64,000 nucleotides of DNA from contig CM066045.1 in NCBI GenBank assembly GCA_033557465.1, positions 130,717,596-130,781,595 on the forward strand, given 5' to 3'. This document shows, one piece after another, positions 40,861-52,704 of the stretch. Source of the stretch: Ichthyophis bannanicus (Eukaryota > Chordata > Amphibia > Gymnophiona > Ichthyophiidae). The stretch's first letter is position 1; every line of letters starts with the position of its first letter. The notes under the pieces are model-generated. The model did no database searches, was not told where the DNA came from, and was given only the letters and a program-made list of their open reading frames with translations. Both the position numbers and the translations under genes were made by a program.

Positions 40861-42601
40861 ACAGATGCATTCTCTTCTCTGCTTTCTTTACTACTACGGT
40901 AGACCTTGACAAATGTTCTTGGAATCTAGGAGCCGGCCTAAAAATCTCAGAGCCGCCTGCTGAAACCTAGGTCACAGTGCATGCCCCCACCCCCCAAAAA
41001 GGTGTATCGCAATTAATTTTTTAGGTTTTAGGGCCTGATTTACTAAGACTGTTTTCCCTTTTTCTAGGAGAAAAAGCTTAATAAATCAGGCTGGTAACAG
41101 ACCACAGCACAGTGCCAACTGAAGGCAATGACTCCACTCCTCCTCCCTCTCCCACTATTCCCCCGACCCTATAAGCAACATCCGTGTGAGGTGGAGGCCT
41201 ATGTGTGTGCTGCTGTGGATGGCGTGCCTGCATCAGTGTGTGTGGTGCCCGCGTGTGTGCGGTGCTGGTGACGTGGGAGGCCCTGACTGGACTTTCCTGG
41301 GCTCGTTTCTACAGCGGAGGAAAATGAACAATATGAACCATCTGTAAAGCAAAAGTAAAAACTTTATCGCTGACTGCTGCAGCAGGGTCACATGCAGTGG
41401 ATACAAGCAACTCCCCCCCCCCCCCCTTCCTTTGAAAAATACAGGCTTTTTATACCTTTTTGGGATATGCAAACAGCAGGTGTCCTTGTCACTGGGGTGG
41501 GGTGCCTGCATGTGTGTGGTGCAGAGGTGGGCTTCTTGTGTGTTTGTGAGGAAGAGGGTGCGCCTTTTGTACATACACATTGTGCCATTTACTTCCCATG
41601 CGTTCATCTCTTTACCCTCCAATCTCTTGCATTCTTCCCTCCAACCCCCCTCCCCCCACTCCCCAGCTATGTTTCCCCTTTCCAGACTTTTTTCCCTTCT
41701 CCCTCCTTCCTTCATTCACTCTCTTTTCTACTACTTTAAATTTTGTGACTACAGTAGCTTTGCAGACAACATCCCTGGCCTTAAGCTTTTAGAGGCTGTG
41801 AGAAGTTCTGCAATCGCAGCCAAGATCAGCGCTGTCTGCCCAAGCCTGTAAAAAAAACCTTTGCAAGCTGGGGCAGGCAGGCAGCGCTGATTCTGACCGT
41901 GGTCTTGGCCTTTGCACCACTTCCCTGCAGGAAGATACCGTCAGTCTGAGCACCAGGTCTGATTTTAGTCGCCATGGAGAGCTGGTGCCTGGGGTTTGTC
42001 AAACCTATGGTAATCCTGGAAACCCCACTTAAGACTGCCTCCAGGAGAGGGTTGAGAAGTACTGCTCTATCATCTGCAAATCTGTTTCATGTCTATTTGT
42101 TGTGCATATCCGGTGGAAAACCAGACTAGCTTGAGGATATAGCAGGACGAGCTTAGAAAGCACTGTTCTCAGTCACATTGTGAAAGATTATGGCCCAAAG
42201 GAACACAACGGAGATTGCAGAATGGGCGGACAGTACGGTTGCCATTCAGCTCCATTGTTGCAGGACAGCTTGATCCAATCCTGGTAAAACCCATATTGCA
42301 CATATGAGTGTAGTTTTCCTGCTTATGGTGGGGGCAGGGAGAGATGGGGGACAAAGGTAAAGAAGCCATATCGGCAGTGGGGGCAGGCAGACCAATTCAG
42401 CATTAGTGCCAACAACATTTGGGGGGAGCACTGCCCCCTATGCCGACTCCAAACGACACTCATGATTGCATGAACATACTGGCGTCCTAAAAAAAAAAAG
42501 GCAGGGACTACAAGCTGTGTGTAAAACAGGAGCAAATGCCTGGCTTCTTAATACATGATGCCACAGGATCAAGTGTGATTCGGTTTTATTTTTAGCCTTA
42601 T
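40861..42601. other. No recognisable gene
   Basis: Contains C runs near 41405-41426 and a C/T-rich stretch at 41620-41720. Around 42000-42140, TGGTAATCCTGGAAACC and ATCCGGTGGAAAACCAG may be another decayed foldback MITE. ORFs here are composition artefacts. Confidence 0.4.
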
Positions 42602-42613
42602 ATTGATTAGATT

Positions 42614-42839
42614 GGAGTGGAGGAGTAGCCTAGTGGTTAGAGCAACTGCCTAGTACCCAGAAGATCAAGGGTTTGATTCCCACTGGCACTCCTTGTGACT
42701 TTGGGCAAGTCACTTTACCCTCCATTGCCTCGGAAGAAAAGGCTGGCAATCTACTTCCGGTGATACATTGCCAAAAAAACCCAGAGGTAGCTGGGTCACT
42801 ATGAGTCAATAATGACTTGATGGCACTAAAAAAAAAAAA
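42614..42839 (+). mobile_element. tRNA-derived CORE-type SINE, full length
   Basis: The tRNA-like head has an A box TAGCCTAGTGG (42626-42636) and a B box GGGTTTGATTCCC (42669-42681). The CORE-like middle reads TTTGGGCAAGTCACTTTACC CTCCATTGCCTC, similar to the MIR/CORE-SINE core. The 3' part is TGGCAATCTACTTCCGGTGA ... TAATGACTTGATGGCAC plus an A run. It is flanked by a perfect 12-bp duplication ATTGATTAGATT (42602-42613, 42840-42851), proving retroposition. Transcription would be by RNA polymerase III. Not a tRNA gene: there is no cloverleaf after the B box. Confidence 0.9.
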
Positions 42840-42935
42840 ATTGATTAGATTACCCCATATGGGGTAATTCTCTAAAGGCTTTTTCATGCGTAAAAGACTT
42901 TAATAAGATTATCCCAGTTGTTGGTTGGAAGCTTG

Positions 42936-42990
42936 CCTTGTGAAAAAGGCAGAGAGGGCTGAAACGCTAGTGCTGACTTTAGGGAGGTAA
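42936..42990 (+). other. Decayed hammerhead-like motif (possible retroelement end)
   Basis: CTTGTGAAAAAGGC AGAGAG GGCTGAAAC resembles the pattern CTGAnGA - stem - GAAAC seen more clearly at 63701. The core is mutated and stem I cannot be confirmed. Weak call. Confidence 0.25.
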
Positions 42991-43391
42991 CAAGCACGGT
43001 TGAAAGCATCCTCTGATTGTTTTGCACAAATGATTTCCGTTTTGGATTGTAGACTGTGGATAAGAGAGCCTCGAGTCTAAAGGAAAGTACTCGTTTGAGA
43101 CATTACATGAGCAACACAAGATAAATAATCCAGACATTTGCTGTTTATTAGATTCATTGAGGTATGTGATTAAAAACTTGAGCCGTGAAGATCAGTTACT
43201 TTGAGTCACGCAAGTCATTATGACCCCTCTTTAAAACGTTTTCTGCATACAGCTGAATGAGTGGGATACTCGTGGTTTAAACAAAGTAGGTTTTTAGGCA
43301 TAAAAGAAAAATTAAAAATTTGTGTTCAGAGTAATCACCTTGACACCATTTTTAGTTGTTTATAAGCTTTATTGGCCATCTTGAAACTTAT

Positions 43392-43530
43392 GGGCATGTT
43401 AACTTTATTTAATGTTCATTAACCAACGCGCATTAGAGGCTGTCACTGTCCATTCATTTCTATGTGACACTGCAGCACTTTATGTACATTAACTTTACTT
43501 AATGCATGTTAACCTTTAGTAAACATGCCC
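43392..43530. mobile_element. Small palindromic MITE (139 bp)
   Basis: GGGCATGTTAACTTTATTTA on the left is mirrored by TTTAGTAAACATGCCC on the right, with repeated TTAACTTTACTTAATG motifs. A related GGCATGTTTACTAAAAGTTA occurs at about 31463 near the end of hAT-1. No duplication identified. Confidence 0.5.
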
Positions 43531-43869
43531 CTTAGACACTACGTAGGGCCCTCTGTTTGACTCAGTGTCCCTTATACAGTAGCTTGGAAAATTTGTACTG
43601 CTCAGGATAAAATGGATCTAAGAAAGCTGGGTCTGTACTTTCAGCACACTTGGAAGTGTTTTAAATGAGCATGTTAAGCATTTCCACTCTCTCTGTATTG
43701 GTTGAAAATGTGACTAAATCATGATTTTGACATTCTTTAAGCAGTTAATCAGCAGCTCCGGTTAACCTCTTGCTAGCTTGGCCACTTCCAAAGTCACAAA
43801 TTACTTCATACTTGATGGTCTATGCTAGCTATGATGTCACGTTGCATTATAGTTTGGTTATTTTATATT

Positions 43870-43995
43870 TTTGTATGTATTTTGATTGATCTCGGTATAC
43901 CTGTTGTTTTTTTAATCTTTTTGTTTTCATACACTGCTTTGATGGACCATTGTGTTTGAATGGTGGTTTATCAGATTTTCAAAGAAAGTAAATAC
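43870..43995 (+). mobile_element. L2-type LINE/SINE 3' tail
   Basis: Reads ACACTGCTTTGATGGACC ... GTGGTTTATCAGATTTTC then AAGAAAGTAAATA, a decayed form of the CCGCTTTGAT ... GCGGTATATCAAAT tail. Confidence 0.4.
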
Positions 43996-43999
43996 CATT

Positions 44000-45005
44000 A
44001 GGTTTCCAGCTGGCTGGACACAGCAGAGCAGGGCTGGCCCTTGGATGCACCACTATAGTTGATATCTAGGTCAAAGTTGGGACGTGCAGGAAAAGAGTAT
44101 TCAGAGCATGGAAGCCACAGAATATGGGGCACAATGACAGAAACAGTGACTGCTGGCTGGGAATGAGTGGGGAGGGGGAGCTTGACAGTATATTTGTGAA
44201 ATTTTAGAGTTCGGAGCAGTTTAAAAATTTATAAATAAAAAAAAAAGTTAACCAAAAACACATATTTTGATTTTAGTATAATTGATACTACATGAGCCAC
44301 TATGTTACCCCTCCCTCCCTGCCGCCCCCCCCCCCCAGAGGAGGTATGTTCCTCCTCAATGCGCCCTGCTTCCAAATCATTTCTGACTTATTAAACAAGT
44401 GTCCTCCTCCTCACAGCTTCCTGCTGTTTTGTTATATGGAGTTGATTTGGTGGTCTTACCCTCATAAAATAAACGCTCAGCTCTACAATCTGGACCACCA
44501 CCGTGATACAGCACAGACCACCCAAATTCAGTCCCACTAGACGTGAGTAGGAGTCGTCTGTCTGCTTGTTTTCCTCCATACAGGATTTGATGAAATCCAA
44601 GGAGCAAGCAGGCCCACAAATAGCTTTGGTCAAGTCACTGCTGAGCCCCAGCTGGAACTACCTCTCTGGTCTGGAGTTATTCATTCATTCATTCAGCATG
44701 CAGGCTCTCCAAAGGAGAATAGCAGTGTTTGTGCAGGATGTGGTCTTCAGGCACTGAAAGCAACCAGGCAGGTCTGTGTGGGTTGCAGGCCAAGCATTTC
44801 CGATAAGGGAGGAGATGCATGTAATAAGGGCTGCAGCTAAACTCGGTTTGTAAGTGGAGGTTTTTCAGAATGTCATCTTGGAGCGGGCTGATGCACTGCT
44901 CATATGTTTGTTATTACATAGTCACTGAGTAAAGGATTGTAATTATCCTTCCACTTTGCCCAGTAAGAGCAGTAACTGCTGTTCTCTACAGGTTACCTCC
45001 CAGGG
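44000..45005. other. No recognisable gene
   Basis: GAGCAGGGCTGGCCCTTGG at 44030 resembles a CAGGG hAT-type end but has no partner that I can find. The rest is unassigned. Confidence 0.4.
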
Positions 45006-45009
45006 CCAT

Positions 45010-45165
45010 CCTATATGGTTGTAACTGCCACTCTGTGCATGTTTCTCCCCATCTTGTTTGTTATTTTTAATATACCGTTTATTTAAATTTTGTTAATCGC
45101 CTTGGGTTGGGATGGTGGTCTAGAAGTAATTTAAATGAAACTAATTTATATGTGTTGTTTCACTA
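45010..45165 (+). mobile_element. LINE 3' tail fragment
   Basis: Reads TTAATCGCCTTGGGTTGGGA TGGTGGTCTAGAAGTAATTT AAATGAAAC, a LINE-tail-like run with weak similarity to the CCGCTTTGAT tails. Confidence 0.35.
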
Positions 45166-46629
45166 AACACACTTGTTTAAAAAAAAATCCTTTTGGAATA
45201 AGATGCTGGAAGTAAGAGCCACTAAAAATATATTTTTTCAATGGTCTTAGTGCAAGACCTCCTAAAGGATAAACTGGCAGCATGTGTTTTTGGCACATTC
45301 TGAACACGGCTGGGACACGTGTTGCCAGCTAGCGCAGGGCCATGTCAGCATAGGATGATTCCCGCGTTAGGGTAACTAGTAGGCAGGTTAGGAGCAGAGA
45401 GAGGGTGCGGTGTGAACACCACTTCGATAGGTGGCTTTTGGTGCACCTGAGCTAATGCAACGTGCGCTATGGCTATGGCTATGGCTATGGGCTCCATCTT
45501 AAATGCTGGGGAAATGCCCCTGACGCTTAACGCAGTAGTATTGCACCTAACGTGCCATAGTTTCAGCGCTATTGGTGCAGTATCTGCAACACCATAGAGC
45601 TCCTTAGACGGCTGAGCCCATAAGACTACATCTGAGCTTGGAGATGCAGAATGAGATGCCGCCACCACTATCTTCCCATGGGCACAAAATAGGTCTCTTG
45701 ATACATAGGGTCAATGGAATCATTTTAATTCCAGATTCATATTTTGCTGATGCACTTTGTTGGTCATGCATTGGCAAGGAAAGTGGCTGAAGATGTCATT
45801 CACCTGGAGACTTTAATGCGCATTCACCCCAACATGACCCAATTTCATATATGATGGCTGTGAGTAACTTTACTATTTCATGCAGGGTGGCGGAAGGGCC
45901 TTTTCTTTGGCGGGTCCCAAGCTCCGCACTAATTCTGCCCAAAACTTTGCCCCATGAGCTGAGACCCTTCCTGATCTGTCTTCGGCGATCTGATCTCCCA
46001 CGGGCAGACAGGTAAGGTCTTTGCTATGATCGTGGTTGGCTGGTAGAAGGCTTCCCATGGGAGTCCTACATCCTGCGTGCAAAAGAACACGAGCTACGGT
46101 CGTAGCAAAGACCCTTTCTGTTCTGCCTGCGGGGATGGGATATTGGTTTCTCTTCCTCTTCTGCTCTTGAGGAATGGGACCCTGTGGGCAGCCTGTCTGC
46201 TGGCTGCAATTTTTGACGGGGCCAGGGCCTGTGTGGCCCACCCCTTTCCGCACATGATTTCATAGATCAGTCTTCATTGCTGATGGGCCAAAATATTTCT
46301 TAGGGCTTAATTTTCTAAAGTGTGAAGTGACTTTGCAAAAGTGCATTGCATGTGAAAGATACTGCAGAACTCCTGCAAGCATTCAAAAATATAGGCTTTT
46401 GCACTTTTCTTTCCAAGCAAAGTGCATTTTTCCAAAGTTATAAACTTTGTATGTGAGTTGAAGTTTATTTAAATTTGCCCATTAATGACCTGGTGTGATG
46501 CAAATTCATGCAAAGCAGTTCACTGTTGGCAAAAATTGAAAAAAAGGGGCATTAAAAAGGCCTCATAGGTCCATTTACACAAGAAAAATAATTTGACTTT
46601 GGAGGTGTAGGGGTAGGGGGGGGGGGGGG
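45166..46629. other. No recognisable gene; short TATGGC repeat
   Basis: Four TATGGC units at about 45468-45490. Other open frames lack recognisable motifs. Confidence 0.45.
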
Positions 46630-46825
46630 TTGTGCCTGAAAAGAAAATGCGTGAAATGCAATGCTGACTCCTGGCAACCCAGCAGCTCCTGGGCTTTCTT
46701 GGCAGTATGTCTGGAAGTAGATTGCCAGGCAATGGAGGGTTAAGTGTCTTGCCCAAGGCCACAAGGAGCCCTGGTCTCTTGGTTACCAAGCCAGTGCTCT
46801 AACTTCTAGGCTACTCCTTCATTCC
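46630..46825 (-). mobile_element. tRNA-derived CORE-type SINE (minus)
   Basis: On the minus strand: GGAGTAGCCTAGAAGTTAGA GCACTGGC (head), CCTTGTGGCCTTGGGCAAGA CACTTAACCCTCCATTGCC (core) and TGGCAATCTACTTCCAGACA (3' part). The B box region is shortened by a deletion. Confidence 0.8.
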
Positions 46826-46856
46826 ACTTGTAGCTCCCTAATCTCCCCTTCTCTCA

Positions 46857-47366
46857 GTCCCGAGGCAGAGCAAAAATGATCAACGAGGTTCCCTGCAAAC
46901 TTCACCACCAGAGGAACCTCAAAGCCCTGGTGGGCCAGTGACCCCTTAATCCCTCCAGGCTTGACACACCCCTTGACACTGAAGCACAACCTCTCTAGGT
47001 CCCACCTCTTAAATCCTTAAAAACCGAGGGCTGGCAAATCTCCCTTCTGCAGCAGTTTGCTATCTCCAAGAGTCAGTGGCTGCCATTTTGCCAGAGGGAA
47101 CTGCCAGGGGAGATGCCAATGGGGATTGCTTCTGTCCCCATCATGCATGAACCCCTTTGAGTCAAGGTCCTAGGGCGGTTTGGGGGACAGAATGCCCTCA
47201 GAGTTCTAGGATTTAAGGGATGGGGCCTAAAGGGGGCAGAGCTTCAGTGCAAGGAGAAGTATCTTTAAACCTTTTAGCCACTGGCCCCCTTGGGCTTTGA
47301 GATTCTCCCTCCTAGAAAAAGGTCATAGGGAACCTTCTTCAATTTCCTATGCTCTGAGTCAGGGGC
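46857..47366. mobile_element. Foldback element, about 510 bp
   Basis: Two arms of about 150 bp are complementary with gaps. AACCTCAAAGCCC pairs with GGGCTTTGAGATT, GGGCCAGTGACCCC with GCCACTGGCCCCC, TTGACACTGAAGC with GCTTCAGTGCAAG, and CTCTTAAATCC with GGATTTAAGGGA. The central loop covers about 47030-47190. No ORF and no clear duplication. Confidence 0.65.
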
Positions 47367-47439
47367 AGGAGGAGGGGTGTTAAGGGCATCCTGAAGCAGG
47401 ATGGGAAGATCGTTCATATGGTGCCACCACTTGTAAAGG

Positions 47440-47975
47440 GCAAACTTTTTTTTTCAGTACTTAGTTGCGCAGCTAATCTAAGGCCACTGTCGCGATGCTC
47501 ACGTAACCCCTCTTCTCAAGTCACTTCATTGGCTCCCTATCAGTATGCTCGTACGGTTCAAACTTCTCCTACTGACCTAGAAGTGCATTCATTTTGCAGT
47601 TGCTCATTATTTCTCCCTACAACCCTCTCCGAGAGCTCTGCCCATCAGGCAAATTGCTTTTATCCTTGCCCTTCTCTTTTATTGCCAACTCCAGACTTCA
47701 TTTGTTCCACCTTGCTGCACCATTTGTCTGGAACAGACTCCCTGAGACAGTACATCAGGCTCAATCTCTAGCTCTAGTGAGATCCAGGCTAAAAAACTCA
47801 CCTCCTCAAGACTGCTTTTGGATCATGACCTATTCTCCTGTTTACCACTCTTTGCTTTACCCTAGTCCTGTTTGTCTTTCTTGAATAGATAATCCCTGCT
47901 CGATAGTTTACAATCTCTTACATGTGCAGTACTACGGATGCCTAGTGCTGCTATAAAAATGATGATTAGTAGTAG
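47440..47975 (+). mobile_element. L2-type LINE 3' end
   Basis: Plus frames give SRCSRNPSSQVTSLAPYQ or, one frame over, SLHWLPISMLVRFKLLLL (about 47520-47575), then APFVWNRLPETVHQAQSLAL VRSRLKNSPPQ at 47715-47810. This is the HWLPI to WNxLP run of L2-type ORF2. It ends with GCAGTACTACGGATGCCTAG TGCTGCTATAAAAATGATGA, the tail type also seen at 24200. Confidence 0.7.
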
Positions 47976-50150
47976 CAATAGTTATGATCCCTGTCAATTA
48001 TGGTATCATCTGTCGTATCTGGAAGGACATCTGTGAACCGCCGTGCAATCCTTGCAGACCTGCAGGTCATTTCAGAAAGCTGGCATTGAAGCTAGACGCC
48101 ACTAGCTGTGTGCACGATTTCATAGTGCGCAAGTAGCAAGGAAGTTATATGCAGCAAGGGGGGGGGGTGTATGTACAAAACCTAGGCAGGAGGAAGAAGG
48201 GGGGGCAGCACATGCTACCGGCTGTGCTACACGCCTACGCATTGATTTTCACGTGCTCACGCCAGCAGTGTGTTATGCACAGGCCTGAAACACATGCAAA
48301 GCCACTAAAATTTAAGAAGCAAAAGACATTTCTTCTTGCACACCAAATGTTTCCCTTATACACCCAAAGATTCACGCTAAAGATGTTTACGTCAAAGGAG
48401 TAACTCTTCACCAGTACACAAGCCAAAACTGCCTCTCCCCCTACGCAGAAGAATTTTACGTCACCTCAGACCAGGCGTATGGACAACGGTGCTGATGAGC
48501 TTTGCACTCGGCCATCTAATCCTCGATGTGCTTCTGTGCATCGGGTGAAGACCTCATTAGCATCTTATGTCCATACACGCATCTCATTTGGATATCATTT
48601 GAATATGCATGGCGCCGTCGTGTGCACGTTCCTGTTCTGTGCAGATTACGCACACGTCAATCCTTTCTCTGCATCGGTCACCAGCAGTGGTTGTGCATAT
48701 ATATTGTGGTACCTGCACGCAAAGGGCGCGCTGGCATTTCTACATCAGCCCTCTAGTGAGTGCACTTTAAAATATGCACTGATAGGGGCTGTGTGAAGGA
48801 GTTCTGGGTGCGTCTCTTACTACATGCTCAGGGATTGTGGTCTCTCTCAGGTTCTCTGATCACAGCCTTGGGTAGGGTTACCAGGGAAATCTGGGACGCT
48901 TATCCGAAAGTGTGTGTGTGTTGGGAGGAATGGAATCCTTAGTTCCAGGTTTGAACAACAAGGAAGAAAAAGGAATCATTGCTGTGCCCCCTCCGCATCT
49001 CATGGCAGCAATAATATCACTTCCATGCAAATAAATTAACAGAGGACTAGGAAACGGTGATGAAAAATGAATGGATGTAAACTCTAAAAGCCGACGCATG
49101 AAAATCACCGACTTGGAAGTACAATTTTTTTTCTCTCTTCTTTGTCCCCATTGTTGGAATCGGGGACAGAAGGCTGCCAAACAGATGAGAGTTGGGAACA
49201 GGGACGTCTGGGAACCTCAGCCTTGGATATTTTACACCGTCTTGCCATATTTCTAAAGGCAGTATATTAAATGAAAAGAAAAACATAAACACATCAATGC
49301 ATGTGGCTTTTAGGCTATTGCAGCAACTCTGACAGATGCTATAATCTAAAATTCTTAAGGTTATGGGTCTGGAAGAGATGGGGAGCTCCTACTGTCCTTT
49401 GTGAAGGAACAGAACTGGCGATTTTTGGTTAATCTTCCTGTTTATTATGTGACGTATAGCTTGATACAGTACTCCACTTTAGACAGACTGGATTAGCACT
49501 TTAATATAAAACTGGATTGGACTGAATACTCTTTCTACTCCCTTCATTCCCCTTTCCCAGTAAAATATATAAAATACGCCTTTTCAACCCACTGGCCTTG
49601 TATCTCCCTCAAGCCTCAATCCCTCTTTGTCATAGCACCTCTTGGTTTGGACAATAGAGAACTGTTATTTGCTTCTCAGATATGGCCCTTGGTCTGCTTC
49701 CCTCCCACACATATCCTGCCAACCCCCTAATCCACGGCATTTACTGATCTAGGATAGCACTTTATCCATCTGTGTATGTGAAGTGCAAATTTCAAATCTG
49801 AGCTTTTGAAAACATGCAAATCCAAAGTACTCTTATTGCCTGCAGCCCCAGAAATCATTAAATAGGCGTTTCCACCAACAGAAACCAAACAATACATTCC
49901 ATTATTTGCAAATAGTGTCTCTATTATTTGTGAAGCCATGACAATCAAAACAGTCTGCAGTTTGGAGTAAACGGTTTCAAATATTTTTGCAATTAGTAAT
50001 ACACAAATGTTGCTAAAAAGTCAATCAACTGATCATTTCTTTGCTTTTGATAAAGAGCCAAGTCAATATCCTCTATGCAGTCCTTTCAGTATTGCATTCA
50101 GCTGCAAGCTCTCAAAGAGTGCACTACAATTCCGCACAATCGGGAAGAAA
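47976..50150. other. No recognisable gene
   Basis: No transposon end or conserved coding block identified. The 105-codon plus frame at 48479-48796 has no motif I know. Confidence 0.4.
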
Positions 50151-50164
50151 TGTCCAGTAAATGT

Positions 50165-50247
50165 TCTAGGGAATGTCAAACTTTTCACCTAGTGGTTTTA
50201 ATTATGAGAATAGGCAAGGTACATTCTCGCGCTCTTGCCGTGAGATA
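50165..50247. repeat. Uncharacterised repeat (copy 2), left flank of mariner
   Basis: TCAAACTTTTCACCTAGTGG ... TTAATTATGAGAATAGGC ... TTGCCGTGAGATA parallels 27523-27597. It ends at TA where the mariner 5' end starts. Confidence 0.7.
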
Positions 50248-50412
50248 AGAGGTGTGATCAAAAAGAATTGATTTATTGTGTAGCTACAGTATATAACAAT
50301 ACGTTGCACCGCGATGCTATTGAGCATGCAGTGTGACCTAGTTATGAGCTCTGCGTACATAGAGTGTAGCATGGCTGCAGCACACCTGTAGTTTTTTAAA
50401 TCACATGATGTC
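50248..50412 (+). mobile_element. Mariner element, 5' part (rest is inverted at 51135-51852)
   Basis: Begins AGAGGTGTGATCAAAAAG, a mariner-type terminal repeat, after TA. It stops at TCACATGATGTC (50401-50412). The expected continuation into the transposase start is found on the minus strand from 51852 downward. The 12-mer GACATCATGTGA at 51853-51864 is the inverted copy of the breakpoint motif. Confidence 0.75.
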
Positions 50413-51132
50413 ACTGCATTCCCTGAAATGACCTTTTTCCCTGCTGAGGCCTATAGGAGGAAGAGGCCACCAGCACTGCTCCTAATCTAGTGCTTCGGCC
50501 AGAAAAACAAACATTCTGCATAACATGGTGCAGTGCAATCTACATTTCAGTATCAATGCTGCCTTGCAGAATAAGCTTCAAGCTCGTTTAATTGAAAAAG
50601 CATAAATAAGTATCTCATTAGCTGGGCTAATAATCAGCAGCAGTGTTGTGGGCCATCAGGTAAAAGGGGCAGATTAAACTCTCGGACATCATTTCTACCT
50701 CTTGATCTCAGCAGGGGATGGGATGCTGCAGAGGCTATGTTCTTAGCCTCTGGGACGGTACAGGAAGGAAGTGGTGAGGTCACAAGAGGAATCCCAGCCT
50801 ATGCACAACAGTAGATTCAGAGTGCTCATATACAAGGTTGCACAAAGTCTACGTGTGTGTGCCTCTGTGTGTGTGTGTGTGTGTGCATGGGTGGTGCAGG
50901 AATAGTCTTTGTGTGTGTGGTGCGGGCATGCACACGCAAGCATGCATGGGTGGAAGCAGTCAGCTGCTGCACAAGAAAGCATCCATTAAAATAAAAGTTT
51001 CTTGTTTCTGCAGAGAAAATGGAAGAACAGAGCTAAAATACCTGAGGTTAATGATCTTCAGAAACCATATGCCAAGTAAAGGGCTCCCATGGTGACCAGC
51101 CTTTCTAGGGAAAGAAAAACTCTAAATGCATA
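50413..51132. repeat. Uncharacterised repeat (copy 2), right flank, inverted
   Basis: The reverse complement of about 51132-50590 matches 27598-28060 in order. A TG microsatellite (about 50857-50886) sits inside, where copy 1 has ACACATG-rich sequence. In copy 1 this block directly follows the left flank. Confidence 0.7.
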
Positions 51133-51134
51133 TA

Positions 51135-51852
51135 CGAGGTGCGATCAAAAAGTATCGAGACTTGTACAATAACACAAGAAGTATAACACTGACAGTTATT
51201 GCCCTCAGTCTCAGTCACTGTGAGCATGACCGCGACAGAGCCCGTCAGGTGTGGAGCACTCTTGGGTCTGGGAGAGTTTGGAGTCTTCCATTGTGAGGAT
51301 TGAGCCTTAGTTTCCGGGTCATAACTATAAACCCATGATTCATCACCAGTAATAATCTTTTTGATGAAATCGGAGTCATTTTCAACACATTCCAACAACT
51401 CCCTGGCTGCAGACAGTCTATGATCTTTTTGGTCAGGGGACAGGAGTTAAAGCACGACTTTTGCAGACACACGTCTCATCCCCAAATCAAAGTAAGAATG
51501 GACTGTACTGACCAGAAACTGATGTCCATGTCCTCAGCAAGTTCCCTGATAGTCAAACGACGATTTGAGTGTATTGCGGCACGCACTGCTTCAACTTTGT
51601 CTTCATTCCTGCTCTTGGAGGGCCTTCCAGAGCATTTGTCACTGTCAACACTTTGGTGGCCCTCTTGGAAACATTTGTTACCAGTCAAACTCAAGCACGA
51701 CTCATGCATTCATTGCCATACACTTGATGTAACTTGTCAAAAGTATCTTTGCACAGACCTCCAAGTTTCTGGAAGAATTTAATGCAAATTCTCTGTTCGA
51801 TTTTTTTTTTTCATTTATCATAAATCTGGAGAACTGCTTTTACAGAATACCA
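51135..51852 (-). pseudogene. Mariner transposase remnant and 3' terminal repeat (minus)
   Basis: On the minus strand from about 51810: EQRICIKFFQKLG, then FQEGHQSVDSDKCSGRPSKS and RRLTIRELAEDMDIS (helix-turn-helix region, 51700-51480). After a frameshift come GDESWVYSYDPETKAQSSQW and KTPNSPRPKSAP (51350-51255), which include the Asp of the GDE(S/T)WV motif. The region of the later catalytic Asp is missing by deletion. The 3' terminal repeat CGAGGTGCGATCAAAAAG starts at 51135 after TA. Total mariner sequence is about 0.88 kb versus the usual 1.3 kb. Confidence 0.82.
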
Positions 51853-51864
51853 GACATCATGTGA

Positions 51865-52400
51865 CCTTGAGACTGAGCAGGAACTCCCTCGAAGGCCAAC
51901 AAGCCCTCACAGTAAGATTCCAAGGGATGGACGGTTGACGTGTCTCCAACTGGTTACTTGAAATGGCTCATAATCGGCACTTGGATCCTAAACGGGGGCT
52001 TGCTTTAGAGTTTGCGGAGCCTCTCCGGCCCATCTTTGTGGATTCCCCTTGTGCTTCTGGCGCAAGAGAGTGGCTGTTGAGGAAATTGTGTGGTGCCTAT
52101 TGCTGTAGCAGTCTACTGTGCTTGTGGCCACACTAAGGTTGAGGATGGTGTTATCTCCCTTCCCAGTGTGTCATGGGAAAACTGCAGCTGTGGAGGAAAG
52201 CCTGTAGCAGGTAACACAGAGTCATAAAGCATGGTACTTCAACTTTTTCTGGACAGCACTTGCCTCCCCTCGCCTCAATCCTCCTGAGCAGTGCAGTATC
52301 TCCCATTGGACTAGGCAGAAGAAGCAACCCCCACAAACCACGGCACTTTCATTTACCGTTCTTTGATGGCACTGCTCTTCTTTGCAACAGCAAGAGGCGC
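51865..52400. other. No recognisable gene
   Basis: Flank beyond the inversion. No known family recognised. Confidence 0.4.
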
Positions 52401-52479
52401 TTATGGTGATTTCATTTCTGGAGTGTCCCTGCGCACCGGAATGGAAATCGTAAGTGGTCCATGCGAGTTAAGGAGGAAT

Positions 52480-52700
52480 GCCACTGAGGAAATGTTAGAG
52501 AAAGTGGCACCGTTAGTGTGACTGCTGCACTGTTCAAGAGGATAGAGGAAGAGGCAGTGGGAGATGCTGCATTGTTTGTGAGAGGTAAGGGGGGGGGGGG
52601 ATTAAAAATGCTGCACTGTTCAGGAGGGTAGGGGGTGGGTGGGAGATGCTGCATTGTTGGGGAGAGGAGAAATTTAAAGATGCAGCACTGTTTGGGGGGG
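52480..52700. repeat. Degenerate minisatellite
   Basis: Four to five units of about 45 bp around GATGCTGCACTGTTCAGGAG followed by a G-rich run. Its position before the 53.2 kb block parallels the G-rich minisatellite of hAT-1. Confidence 0.65.
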
Positions 52701-52704
52701 TAAG

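Noticed and set aside
42626..42681. Possible tRNA gene (A and B boxes)
   Set aside because: The boxes belong to a SINE head; the CORE segment, 3' part, A run and 12-bp target duplication show it is a retroposon.
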